Positions 16,815 through 24,073 of a stretch of 64,000 nucleotides of DNA are shown piece by piece. The notes under the pieces were generated by a model. That model saw nothing but the letters and a program-made list of their open reading frames with translations. It ran no database searches and was not told the origin of the DNA. The DNA comes from Xanthobacter aminoxidans. GTDB lineage: Bacteria; Pseudomonadota; Alphaproteobacteria; Rhizobiales; Xanthobacteraceae. The position numbers were made by a program, and so were the translations under genes. The stretch spans positions 62,001-126,000 of the forward strand of contig NZ_JAMJXC010000005.1 of the NCBI RefSeq assembly GCF_023571765.1, read 5' to 3'. Position 1 is the stretch's first letter. Each line of letters opens with the position of its first letter.

Positions 16815-16826
16815 GACGATAATCCG

Positions 16827-17981
16827 ATGCATGGAGTCTGCGTCCAGATGCCGAACGAAAAGCGTGCGGGCCCTGCATCGAATGCGAAGGCCGCATCGCG
16901 GAACCGTGCCGTGCTTCAGCTGTTTGAGCGCAACTGCTCGGTGGGCCGCACGATCTCGATCATGTCGGATGCGTGGAGCTTCCTGGTTATCCGCGAGGCG
17001 TTCTTCGGCGCGCGTCGCTTCGAGGAGTTCCGCACCGCGCTCGGGCTGCCCCGCGGCACCCTGGCGGAACGGCTCAAGCGCCTCACGGTGCGGGGAATTT
17101 TTCGGCAGGTCAGCTATTCGGCCAGTTCCAGCCGGGCGGAGTATCACCTCACCCGCTGCGGGATGGAGCTTTATCCGAGCTTCGTCGCGCTCATCCGGTT
17201 CGGTGACCGCTGGCTGTCGGGTCCAGAGGGGCCGCCGCTCAAGCTCATCCACGCCACCTGCGGGCAGGAATGCGAACCCTATGTGGCGTGTTCCCACTGC
17301 CTCGGCGAGGTGAAGGCGAACCGCGTGCGCTACCGCGACGGGCCGGGCGCCGGCCGCACTCCCGTGGAACCTGCGAAACGGGCGCGGCGCACCGCGGAAT
17401 CCGCGAGCTTCTCGCGTGGGCGCCCGAGCTCGGTGTCGCGCTCCCTGGAGATCATCGGCGACCGCTGGAGCTTTCTCATCCTGCGCGAGGCATTCTTCGG
17501 CGTGCGGCGCTTCGACCGGATGCAGACCGAGCTGCGAATCGCGCCCAACATCCTCACCGAGCGGCTCGGCCGGCTCGTGGCGCGCGGGGTATTCGATCGG
17601 GTCAAGTATCAGGATCTGCCCGAACGCTACGAATATCGGCTGACCGAGATGGGCAAGGACCTCTACGGCGCGTTCATCACCATGGGCGCCTGGGGCGACC
17701 GCTGGCTGTCCTCCGGCGATCCGCCTCTCATCCTGACCCATCTCGACTGCGGCCACGATTTTTCCGCCGTTGTCGTCTGCGACAAGTGTCGCAAGCCGAT
17801 CGAGGCGCCGGACATGCGCTACCGCCTCAATTACGATCCTGCGCGGTATGGCGCCCCGCAGGCCGGCGACCGGATGGTTGCGGTTCTGGTGCCGGGCGAG
17901 GATGCGCCGGCGCAGGATGTGACCCGGCCGGAGAAGCAGGCGGCCCCGCGCCGGGGCCGCCCGGCGCGCGCTACTTCTTGA
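16827..17981 (+). CDS. Tandem HxlR-family regulator with two winged-helix domains
   Basis: 384 residues, twice the usual HxlR length. Repeat 1 covers about residues 35-165 and repeat 2 about 200-330; both have the wHTH core (DAWSFLVIREAFFGARRF and DRWSFLILREAFFGVRRF). The sensor-type Cys37 in NCSVGR exists only in repeat 1; repeat 2 has Ser. Each repeat ends in a possible zinc ribbon: Cys145, 149, 155, 158 in the first and Cys308, His310, Cys318, Cys321 in the second. HxlR proteins normally dimerise; here one chain may act as a pseudo-dimer. A second ATG at 16848 is an alternative start with GGAG upstream. Its stop overlaps the convergent binding-protein gene by 11 bases. Probable regulator of the adjacent CoA-ester and hydroxylase operons (inference). 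Confidence 0.87.
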   Translation: MHGVCVQMPNEKRAGPASNAKAASRNRAVLQLFERNCSVGRTISIMSDAWSFLVIREAFFGARRFEEFRTALGLPRGTLAERLKRLTVRGIFRQVSYSASSSRAEYHLTRCGMELYPSFVALIRFGDRWLSGPEGPPLKLIHATCGQECEPYVACSHCLGEVKANRVRYRDGPGAGRTPVEPAKRARRTAESASFSRGRPSSVSRSLEIIGDRWSFLILREAFFGVRRFDRMQTELRIAPNILTERLGRLVARGVFDRVKYQDLPERYEYRLTEMGKDLYGAFITMGAWGDRWLSSGDPPLILTHLDCGHDFSAVVVCDKCRKPIEAPDMRYRLNYDPARYGAPQAGDRMVAVLVPGEDAPAQDVTRPEKQAAPRRGRPARATS

Positions 17982-19212
17982 CCAGCGGGCACTGGCTCTG
18001 GGACAGCGGGCGGAACGCCTGCTCGCCCGGGATGACCTGCACCAGCTTGTAATAGTCCCACGGGCCCTTCGATTCCGACGGGCTCTTCACCTGATAGACG
18101 TACATGTCGTGGATGAACCGGCCATCCGCGCGAATGTAGCCGTTCTTGGCGAAGAAGTCGTTGACCTTCATCTCGCGCATCTTGGCCATGACGGCCTGCG
18201 CGTCGTCGGTCCCCGCCGCCTCGACGGCCTTCAGATAGTGCATGGTGGAGGAATAGTCGCCCGCGTCGCCCATGTGCGGCTTGCGGCCCATGCGCGCCTC
18301 GAAGCGCTTGGAGAAGGCGCGGGTCTCGTCGTCCCGATCCCAGTAGAAGGCATTGGTGAGCACGAGGCCCTGGGCATTTTCGAGACCCATGGAATGGATG
18401 TCGGTGATCCACACTAGAAGCCCGGCAAGGGACTGCTTGCCGGACTGCGTCAGCCCGAAATCATGCGCAGCCTTGACCGCATTGATGAAGACGGTACCGG
18501 AGCCGGCAACCGCGATCACGTCCGCGCCCGATCCCTGCGCCTGAAGCATGAAGGAGCCGTGATCGAGCGTGTTGATGGGGTAGCGGACCGAGCCCACCAC
18601 GTTGCCGCCGCCGGCCTTCACCACCGACGCGGTGTCGGCCTCCAGGGCGTGGCCGAAGGCGTAGTCCGCGGTCAGGAAGAACCAGTTCTTCTTGCCCTGC
18701 TTGATGAGCGCATTGCCGGTGCCGACGGCCAGCGCGTAGGTGTCGTAGGCATAATGGATCGAGTTCGGCGTGCACATGTCGCCGGTGAGGCGCGAGGAGC
18801 CCGAGCCGTTGATGATGGCGATGCCGTTCTTCTCCTTCGCCACCCCGGCGACGCCGATGGCCACGGCCGAATTGATGAGGTTGGCGATCATGTCGACCTT
18901 GTCGACGTCGAACCATTCCTTCGCCTTGGCGATGGCGACTTCGGTCTTATTCTGGTGGTCGGCGACGATGACCTCGATGGGCTTGCCGAGGACCTTCCCG
19001 CCGAAGTCCTCGACGGCCATCTTCACCGCCGTGACGGATCCCTCGCCCGCTTCGTGGGAGAACTGCCCCGACATGTCGGTGAGAACACCGATCTTCACCA
19101 CGTCGTTGGAAATCTTGCCGGCGGCTGGCGGAGCCGCGGGGCTCTGGGCATAGGCCGGCAGCGACATGGCAAGCGCGGCGCAAATCGTCGCCACGTGTGC
19201 GATCCTGGACAT
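17971..19212 (-). CDS. ABC transporter substrate-binding protein, branched-chain-amino-acid type (orphan)
   Basis: 413 residues. Signal peptide with hydrophobic core to SLPAYAQ (residue 23). Mature start KISNDVVKIGVLTDMSG is the LivJ-like first strand, and the C-terminus reads AFRPLSQSQCPLVKK, the signature it shares with the proteins at 3390 and 63329. No membrane components are adjacent. It diverges from the thioesterase operon across 349 bases and converges on the HxlR gene with an 11-base overlap. RBS GGAGGAAG precedes the ATG. Its place suggests that it captures the substrate of the neighbouring CoA-dependent pathway, with a transporter encoded elsewhere. Confidence 0.88.
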   Translation of the reverse strand: MSRIAHVATICAALAMSLPAYAQSPAAPPAAGKISNDVVKIGVLTDMSGQFSHEAGEGSVTAVKMAVEDFGGKVLGKPIEVIVADHQNKTEVAIAKAKEWFDVDKVDMIANLINSAVAIGVAGVAKEKNGIAIINGSGSSRLTGDMCTPNSIHYAYDTYALAVGTGNALIKQGKKNWFFLTADYAFGHALEADTASVVKAGGGNVVGSVRYPINTLDHGSFMLQAQGSGADVIAVAGSGTVFINAVKAAHDFGLTQSGKQSLAGLLVWITDIHSMGLENAQGLVLTNAFYWDRDDETRAFSKRFEARMGRKPHMGDAGDYSSTMHYLKAVEAAGTDDAQAVMAKMREMKVNDFFAKNGYIRADGRFIHDMYVYQVKSPSESKGPWDYYKLVQVIPGEQAFRPLSQSQCPLVKK

Positions 19213-19561
19213 CCGTCTTCCTCCTGCATGATCCGGCGCGCCTTTCCGGCTTAGCGTCCGGCTGGTCTGTCCCTGCGCCGACCGATGTCTTTCATAAATG
19301 GACGTTTGAATTGCCGCGTCTCGGTCGCCCTATCCTGCAATGCAGTATGGACTGGTGCTTGCTGCAGGAAATGCTGTCGAAGGCCGGGCAGTTGGTCCCG
19401 TGTCGGTCGGTGCGGCATTGACAACAGCACTTTCAGTCTATTAATGCAAGTTACGAATTGATCAGCGGAACCGATCACCGCGGTCGCCATCGAGCGGCCT
19501 GGAGCGGCGGGCAAAAGCCGCAGGTGCCTGCCCGCGGGCAGTCCTTGGAGGGAGGCGTCAG
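19213..19561 (+). other. Divergent control region between binding protein and thioesterase operon
   Basis: 349 bases, no gene. Contains the promoter module listed at 19418-19454 and an 11-base palindrome CTGCA-A-TGCAG at 19335-19345. The last 70 bases are GC-rich leader ending in GGAGGGAGG before the GTG start at 19562. Confidence 0.6.
19418..19454 (+). promoter_or_regulatory. Promoter module of the CoA-ester operon (shared with 27857-27893)
   Basis: TTGACA at 19418-19423 is a consensus -35; ATTAAT at 19440-19445, 16 bases on, is a fair -10. The block AGTCTATTAATGCAAGTTAC (19435-19454) matches AGTCTAATAATGCAAGTCAC on the minus strand at 27876-27857 in 18 of 20 positions, with the same 11-base distance from TTGACA. 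Two independent operons therefore carry the same promoter plus probable operator. The block is not palindromic. Confidence 0.65.
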
Positions 19562-20029
19562 GTGAGCGCACGCACAACGCCGGACCGGAGGCAGGACTAC
19601 CCACACTTCCGGGAAATCGCGACGCGGTGGATGGACAATGACGTCTACCAGCACGTGAACAACGTGGTTTACTACTCGTTCTTCGATACGGCTGTCGGCC
19701 ATTACCTGATCGAGACGGGCGCGCTGGATGTCCAGGCAAGTCCTGTCATCGGGCTCGTGGTGGAGACGCGCTGCCAGTATTTCTCATCCCTGTCGTTTCC
19801 CTCGATGGTGCATGCGGGGCTGCGCGTCGGGCGTCTCGGCACCACCAGCGTGCGATACGAGATCGGCATCTTCCGCGATGCGGACCAAGTCGCGGCCGCG
19901 CAGGGGCATTTCATCCACGTCTATGTGGACCGCGCCACCAACCGGCCTGTTCCACTCCCGGACAAGCTGCGCCAAGTTCTTGCGCCCCTCGTCGTCGACG
20001 AGGCGGGCACCGGGGCCAAGGAGGGCTGA
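19562..20029 (+). CDS. Acyl-CoA thioesterase, hotdog fold (4HBT/YbgC type)
   Basis: 155 residues, GTG start 3 to 12 bases after GGAGGGAGG. Single hotdog domain. The catalytic segment is TRWMDNDVYQHVNNVVY, with the Asp and HVNN pattern of 4-hydroxybenzoyl-CoA-thioesterase-like enzymes, near residues 20-36. It hydrolyses an acyl-CoA to the free acid. First gene of a five-gene run (thioesterase, crotonase, MBL hydrolase, SDR, CoA ligase) with gaps of 0 to 47 bases, driven by the promoter module at 19418. A thioesterase and a ligase in the same operon suggest control over the CoA pool or processing of product esters. Confidence 0.85.
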   Translation: MSARTTPDRRQDYPHFREIATRWMDNDVYQHVNNVVYYSFFDTAVGHYLIETGALDVQASPVIGLVVETRCQYFSSLSFPSMVHAGLRVGRLGTTSVRYEIGIFRDADQVAAAQGHFIHVYVDRATNRPVPLPDKLRQVLAPLVVDEAGTGAKEG

Positions 20030-20803
20030 ATGGCGGATATCGAAGTCGCCGTCGAGGACCACATCGCGACTGTCACGCTCAATCGTCCGGCGCAGCGCAA
20101 TGCCATGACGCTTGCCATGTGGCGGGACGTGGCGCGGATATTTTCCGAACTCGGCGCGGACCGTGACGTGCGGGCGATCCTGCTCGCGGGGGCTGGCGCG
20201 GATTTCAGCGTCGGCGCCGACATTTCCGAATTTCCGGTGGTGCGCCATACGCTTGAGCAGAGCGTGGACTACGAGGTCGCGGTGGATGCGTCGTCCGACG
20301 CCATCGCCGGGGCGGGCAAGCCGACCATCGCCGTGGTCTCCGGCTATTGCCTCGGCGGGGGCTGCCACCTCTCCATGTCCTGCGATTTCCGTATCGCCGC
20401 GCCAACCGCCATTTTCGGCATTCCGGCGGCGAAGCTGTCCATCGTCTACGGCGTGCGCAGCACCCAGCGCCTGCTGTCCCTCGTCGGGCTCACGCAGGCG
20501 AAGCGCATTCTCTACACTGCCGATCGCATCCCCGCCGGGGAGGCCCTGCGCATCGGCTTCGCGGACGAGATGGCCGACGACCCGATGGCTGCGGCCCGGA
20601 GCCTTGCTGGACGCATCGCGGCCAATGCACCGCTCTCGGTGAGCGGGGCGAAGTTCATCCTCGATGGCCTCGCCATGGGGCCCGGCGCGCTCGATCTCGA
20701 TGCCGCCCAGGCGCGCATCGACGGCGCATCCCGCAGCTTCGACTATCAGGAGGGGCGCAACGCCTTCGCCGAGAAGCGCCCGCCGCGCTTCGAGGGGCGG
20801 TGA
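20030..20803 (+). CDS. Crotonase-fold protein with both catalytic glutamates replaced
   Basis: 257 residues, ATG directly after the thioesterase stop. Crotonase fold: oxyanion segments near residues 62-70 (DFSVGADISEF) and 104-111 (CLGGGCHLSMSCD). In enoyl-CoA hydratase the position after GGGC or GGGN is Glu (Glu144 of rat crotonase); here it is His. The second catalytic Glu, in GxPE, is also absent: the segment reads FGIPAAKLS. Simple hydration of an enoyl-CoA by the standard mechanism is therefore unlikely. Other crotonase chemistries (decarboxylation, C-C hydrolysis as in 6-oxocamphor hydrolase, isomerisation) use different residues and are candidates. The rest of the fold is intact, so decay is not indicated. 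Confidence 0.8.
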   Translation: MADIEVAVEDHIATVTLNRPAQRNAMTLAMWRDVARIFSELGADRDVRAILLAGAGADFSVGADISEFPVVRHTLEQSVDYEVAVDASSDAIAGAGKPTIAVVSGYCLGGGCHLSMSCDFRIAAPTAIFGIPAAKLSIVYGVRSTQRLLSLVGLTQAKRILYTADRIPAGEALRIGFADEMADDPMAAARSLAGRIAANAPLSVSGAKFILDGLAMGPGALDLDAAQARIDGASRSFDYQEGRNAFAEKRPPRFEGR

Positions 20804-20828
20804 GCGGTCCCGCACGGGAGGAACAGCC

Positions 20829-21590
20829 ATGAAGATGCACGTGCTTTCGGGCGGCCGCCTCCGGATGAAGCGGCATATCTACCAGCCTGACGCCGACCGC
20901 AGCGAGAGCATCGAGCTGCCGGTTGCCTCCATCCTGCTGCGCCACGCCCAGGGCAACGTCCTGTTCGACACGGGCTGCCACCCGTCCGTGGTGGACGACG
21001 CCGAGGCCCGCTGGGGCGGGATGGCGCGGGCCATGACGCCGATCATGGGGCGCGAGGACAATGTGGTCTCCCAGCTCTCCTGCGTCGGCCTCGGGGCCGA
21101 CGACATCGACGTGGTGGTGTGCTCGCACTTCCATCCCGACCATTGCGGCTGCAACGGCTTTTTCCGCAAGGCGACGGTTGTCGTGCACGCGGCGGAACTC
21201 GCCGCGGCGAAGGCGGAGAATGCAGCTTCCGCGGGCTATCTCCCGGTGGAGTGGGATCAGGGCAATCCGCTTGAGCTGATCGAGGGGGAGAAGGATCTTT
21301 TCGGCGACGGCCGCATCACCCTCATCCCGTTTCCCGGCCACACGCCGGGCCTCACCGGCGCGCTCGTCGCGCTGGACCGCGACGGCCCCTTCCTGCTGGC
21401 CTCGGACGCGGTGAGCGTGCGCACCAGCCTCGACCCCGGCGTGGTGCCGAAGAACACCTGGAACGTCGATCTGCACAACCGCTCCATCGCAGAAATCCGC
21501 AGGATCGAGGCGGGCGGCGCCACCGTCCTGTGCGGCCATGACGATGCCCAGTGGCAGACCCTGCGGAAAGGGGCGGACGCCTACGAGTGA
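20829..21590 (+). CDS. Metallo-beta-lactamase-fold hydrolase, lactonase-like
   Basis: 253 residues from the ATG at 20829 with GGGAGGA just upstream; a longer frame starting at 20664 only overlaps the crotonase gene. The zinc motif is SHFHPDHCG (HxHxDH) near residue 103, followed by GHTPG, the bridging Asp in LLASDAVS, and the final His in LCGHDD. This is the N-acyl-homoserine-lactone lactonase (AttM/AiiA-like) branch of the superfamily, which opens lactones or other cyclic esters. In this operon it may open a lactone intermediate; a role in quorum quenching is possible but not suggested by neighbours. Confidence 0.82.
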   Translation: MKMHVLSGGRLRMKRHIYQPDADRSESIELPVASILLRHAQGNVLFDTGCHPSVVDDAEARWGGMARAMTPIMGREDNVVSQLSCVGLGADDIDVVVCSHFHPDHCGCNGFFRKATVVVHAAELAAAKAENAASAGYLPVEWDQGNPLELIEGEKDLFGDGRITLIPFPGHTPGLTGALVALDRDGPFLLASDAVSVRTSLDPGVVPKNTWNVDLHNRSIAEIRRIEAGGATVLCGHDDAQWQTLRKGADAYE

Positions 21591-21637
21591 GGCGCGGGCC
21601 CGTTTCCATCCATCATCTCACGCAAGGCGGATTTTCC

Positions 21638-22390
21638 ATGGATCTCAATCTGAAGGGCAAGGTTGCGCTGGTCACCGGCGGCGCGCGCGATGTGGGGCGC
21701 GAGATCTCGCTCGCCCTCGCCGCCGAGGGGGCGACGGTCGCGCTCAACTATCGCAATTCGGCGGAAGAGGCGCAGGCGGTCGTGGATGAAATCCGCGCGC
21801 GCGGCGGCGAGGCGAAGGCCTACAAGGCGGACGTGGCGGATTTTGCCGCCGTCAAGGCGATGGTCGAGGCCATCGTCACCGATTTCGGCGGCCTGAATAT
21901 CGTGGTCAACAATGCCGGCCTCGCCATCCGGCAGAAATTCACCGACTCCACCGAGAAGGAGTGGAAGGCGCAGATCGATACCTGCCTCTATGGCGCCATC
22001 CATCTCGCCCACGCGGCCGTCCCGCATCTGGAGAAGGCGGGCGACGGGCGCCTCATCGCCATCGTCGGCGACTCCTCGCGCGTGGGCGAATCCGGCCTCG
22101 CCATCGTTGCGGCGGCACGGGCAGGCACCATCGCCCTCATGAAGTCGCTGGCACGGGAGCTGGGCCGCAGCGGCGTGACGGCCAACACCGTGTCCCTCGG
22201 CCTCGTCGAGACCGCCCATGACCGCTCGTGGGTGGAAGCCAACCGCGACAAGCTTACCAAATTCTATCCGCTGCGCCGTCTCGGCCAGCCGGAGGACATC
22301 GCACCCACAGTTGCCTTGCTCGCCTCGCCCAAGGGCTCGTGGATCACCGGGCAGGTGATCTCCATCTCCGGTGGTTTCTGCATGGTGTGA
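21638..22390 (+). CDS. SDR-family protein lacking the catalytic Tyr and Lys
   Basis: 250 residues from the ATG at 21638 (AAGGCGG upstream). Rossmann fold with TGGARDVG in place of TGxxxGxG, and NNAGLAI near residue 92, so a nucleotide site is present. The classical YxxxK catalytic pair should fall in the segment IVAAARAGTIAL: Tyr is replaced by Val157 and Lys by Arg161, and the Ser is shifted. The C-terminus (ITGQVISISGGFCMV) is normal for the family. It may bind NAD(P) without oxidoreductase activity, or catalyse something else, for example dehydration or aldol cleavage. Position between the lactonase-like and CoA ligase genes. No sign of frameshift, so it is a maintained protein. Confidence 0.82.
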   Translation: MDLNLKGKVALVTGGARDVGREISLALAAEGATVALNYRNSAEEAQAVVDEIRARGGEAKAYKADVADFAAVKAMVEAIVTDFGGLNIVVNNAGLAIRQKFTDSTEKEWKAQIDTCLYGAIHLAHAAVPHLEKAGDGRLIAIVGDSSRVGESGLAIVAAARAGTIALMKSLARELGRSGVTANTVSLGLVETAHDRSWVEANRDKLTKFYPLRRLGQPEDIAPTVALLASPKGSWITGQVISISGGFCMV

Positions 22391-22434
22391 GGACAGCCGC
22401 GCACAAGAACGCGGTGATCAATGGGGAGGAACGG

Positions 22435-23973
22435 ATGCTCAAGGCCGATCTGATCGCTCCGGTACCGGAGCTGTTGCGGCGGCATGCGACGGAACGCGGC
22501 GCGAAAGTCGCGTTCCGCGATACGCGGCGCGCCGTCACCTATGCCGAGCTGGAGCGGCGCACGGCGAACCTCGCCGGCCATCTCGCCGGGCTCGGCGTCG
22601 GGGCCGGGGACCGGGTGGCGATCCTGCTGCCGAACTGCGTCGCTTGGGTGGAGGCCTGCCTTGCCATCGTCCGGGCCGGGGCCGTCGCGGTGCCCATCAG
22701 CGCCGATGCGGCGCCGGGCGAAGTCTCCTACCGCCTGTCCGATGCCGCATGCCGGATCGTCATCACCACCGCCGCCCGCGCGGAGATGGTGGAGACATTG
22801 CGCGGCGAGGCGCCCAGCGTCGCCGGCCTGCTATTGGTGGACGCCCCCGCCGGCGACCTGCGCAGTTTCGAGGCGCTGGCGGAGCTGCCGCCCGCCACGC
22901 CTGCTCGCGATCTCGCAGATATCGATGCGGCGTCCTTCATCATCTACACGTCCGGGACGACGGGGCGCGCGAAGGGCGTGCTGCTCACCTGCCGCAGCAT
23001 GCTGTGGGTGACGGCGGCGTGCTGGAGCTCCGTGGTGGGCCTCGGCAGCGAGGACAATGTGCTCTCGCCGCTGCCCCTGTTCCACTCCTACGCCCTCAAC
23101 TTCTCGGTGCTGTCCATCCTCGCCACCGGTGCGAGCGAATACATTCTGGAGAAATATTCGACGCGCGAGGCCATGCGCCTGCTCGAGACTGGCGACTTCA
23201 CCGTCTTCCCCGGCGTGCCCACCATGTTCCATTATCTGATGGAGGCGGCGCAGGCGGAAGGGCGCGACACGCTGCCGGGCCTGCGCGTCTGTGTCTCCGC
23301 CGGAGCCATCATGCCGGCGACGCTCAACACCGCGTTCGAGGGGGCCTTCGGCGTGCCGCTGCTGGATGGCTACGGCATCACCGAGACCTCCACGATGGTG
23401 ACGATGAACGCCGCCTCATCCTCGCGCGTCATGGGATCGTGCGGCCTCCCCCTGCCGGGCGTGGCGCTGCGCATCGTCGATCCGGCCAGCCTGCGCGATC
23501 TTGATGCGGGACAGGAGGGTGAGCTGATCGTGCGCGGGCCGAATGTCATGCTCGGCTATCACAACAAGCCGGAGGAGACGGCCAAGGCCCTGCGCAACGG
23601 CTGGTACCATACCGGCGACCTCGCCCGCGCCGACCGCAACGGCTTCGTCACCATCACCGGACGGCTGAAGGAGCTGATCATCCGCGGCGGGCAGAACATC
23701 GCGCCAGCAGAGATCGAGGAGGTGGTGCTGCTGTTCTCCACCGTGCTCGATTGCGCGGTCGCGGGCGTGCCCCATCCGCAACTCGGCGAGGTGCCCGCGC
23801 TGTACGTGGTTCCGCGCGATGGCAGTTTCGATGCCGACCTGCTGCTCGACCACTGCCGCCATCACCTCTCATCCTACAAGGTGCCCCATGTGGTGCATCA
23901 GGTGGACGAGATCCCGCGCACCGGCTCCGGCAAGATCATCCGCTTCCGGCTGAAGGAGATGGTGCAGTCTTAG
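22435..23973 (+). CDS. Class I adenylate-forming acyl-CoA synthetase
   Basis: 512 residues from the ATG at 22435, five bases after GGGGAGGA; the frame is open further upstream but has no family similarity there. ANL-superfamily motifs in order: A3 IIYTSGTTGRAKGV near residue 172, A5 DGYGITETSTM near 310, A7 YHTGDLARAD near 392, A8 GRLKELIIRGGQNIAP near 410, and the catalytic Lys in the C-terminal segment TGSGKIIRFRLKE. It activates a carboxylic acid with ATP and CoA; substrate class (medium/long chain, aromatic) cannot be read from the sequence. Last gene of the operon that starts at 19562. Two hairpins follow its stop. Confidence 0.9.
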   Translation: MLKADLIAPVPELLRRHATERGAKVAFRDTRRAVTYAELERRTANLAGHLAGLGVGAGDRVAILLPNCVAWVEACLAIVRAGAVAVPISADAAPGEVSYRLSDAACRIVITTAARAEMVETLRGEAPSVAGLLLVDAPAGDLRSFEALAELPPATPARDLADIDAASFIIYTSGTTGRAKGVLLTCRSMLWVTAACWSSVVGLGSEDNVLSPLPLFHSYALNFSVLSILATGASEYILEKYSTREAMRLLETGDFTVFPGVPTMFHYLMEAAQAEGRDTLPGLRVCVSAGAIMPATLNTAFEGAFGVPLLDGYGITETSTMVTMNAASSSRVMGSCGLPLPGVALRIVDPASLRDLDAGQEGELIVRGPNVMLGYHNKPEETAKALRNGWYHTGDLARADRNGFVTITGRLKELIIRGGQNIAPAEIEEVVLLFSTVLDCAVAGVPHPQLGEVPALYVVPRDGSFDADLLLDHCRHHLSSYKVPHVVHQVDEIPRTGSGKIIRFRLKEMVQS

Positions 23974-24010
23974 CCCTGACACGGCTGCATCGACCTTCCC
24001 GTGGAGCGAC

Positions 24011-24057
24011 GGGCGCCGGATCCTCAGGGTTCGGCGCCCGATCCGCTTCTGCGGATC
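24011..24057. terminator. Tandem hairpins between convergent operons
   Basis: Two perfect stems back to back: GGGCGCCG (24011-24018) with CGGCGCCC (24032-24039), then GATCCGC-TTCT-GCGGATC (24040-24057). They lie between the stop of the CoA ligase (23973) and that of the Mo-hydroxylase large subunit (24074). No strong T run, so termination may be only partly intrinsic. Confidence 0.5.
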
Positions 24058-24073
24058 ACAGCCGGAGCCTGTT

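Larger units (their letters stand above)
16442..16826 (+). other. Intergenic stretch before the HxlR regulator
   Basis: 385 bases. Its middle (about 16600-16735) can encode a 43-residue minus-strand peptide, listed separately. The last 30 bases hold a TACT-ATA-AGTA dyad. Base composition drops in GC over 16660-16760 relative to neighbours. Nothing else was recognised. Confidence 0.5.

Noticed and set aside
20664-20828. Upstream extension of the MBL hydrolase
   Set aside because: The extra residues overlap the crotonase gene in another frame and show no family match; the ATG at 20829 has a good ribosome-binding site.
19562-23973. Plain fatty-acid beta-oxidation operon
   Set aside because: The crotonase lacks both catalytic Glu residues, the SDR lacks Tyr and Lys, and no acyl-CoA dehydrogenase or thiolase is present.
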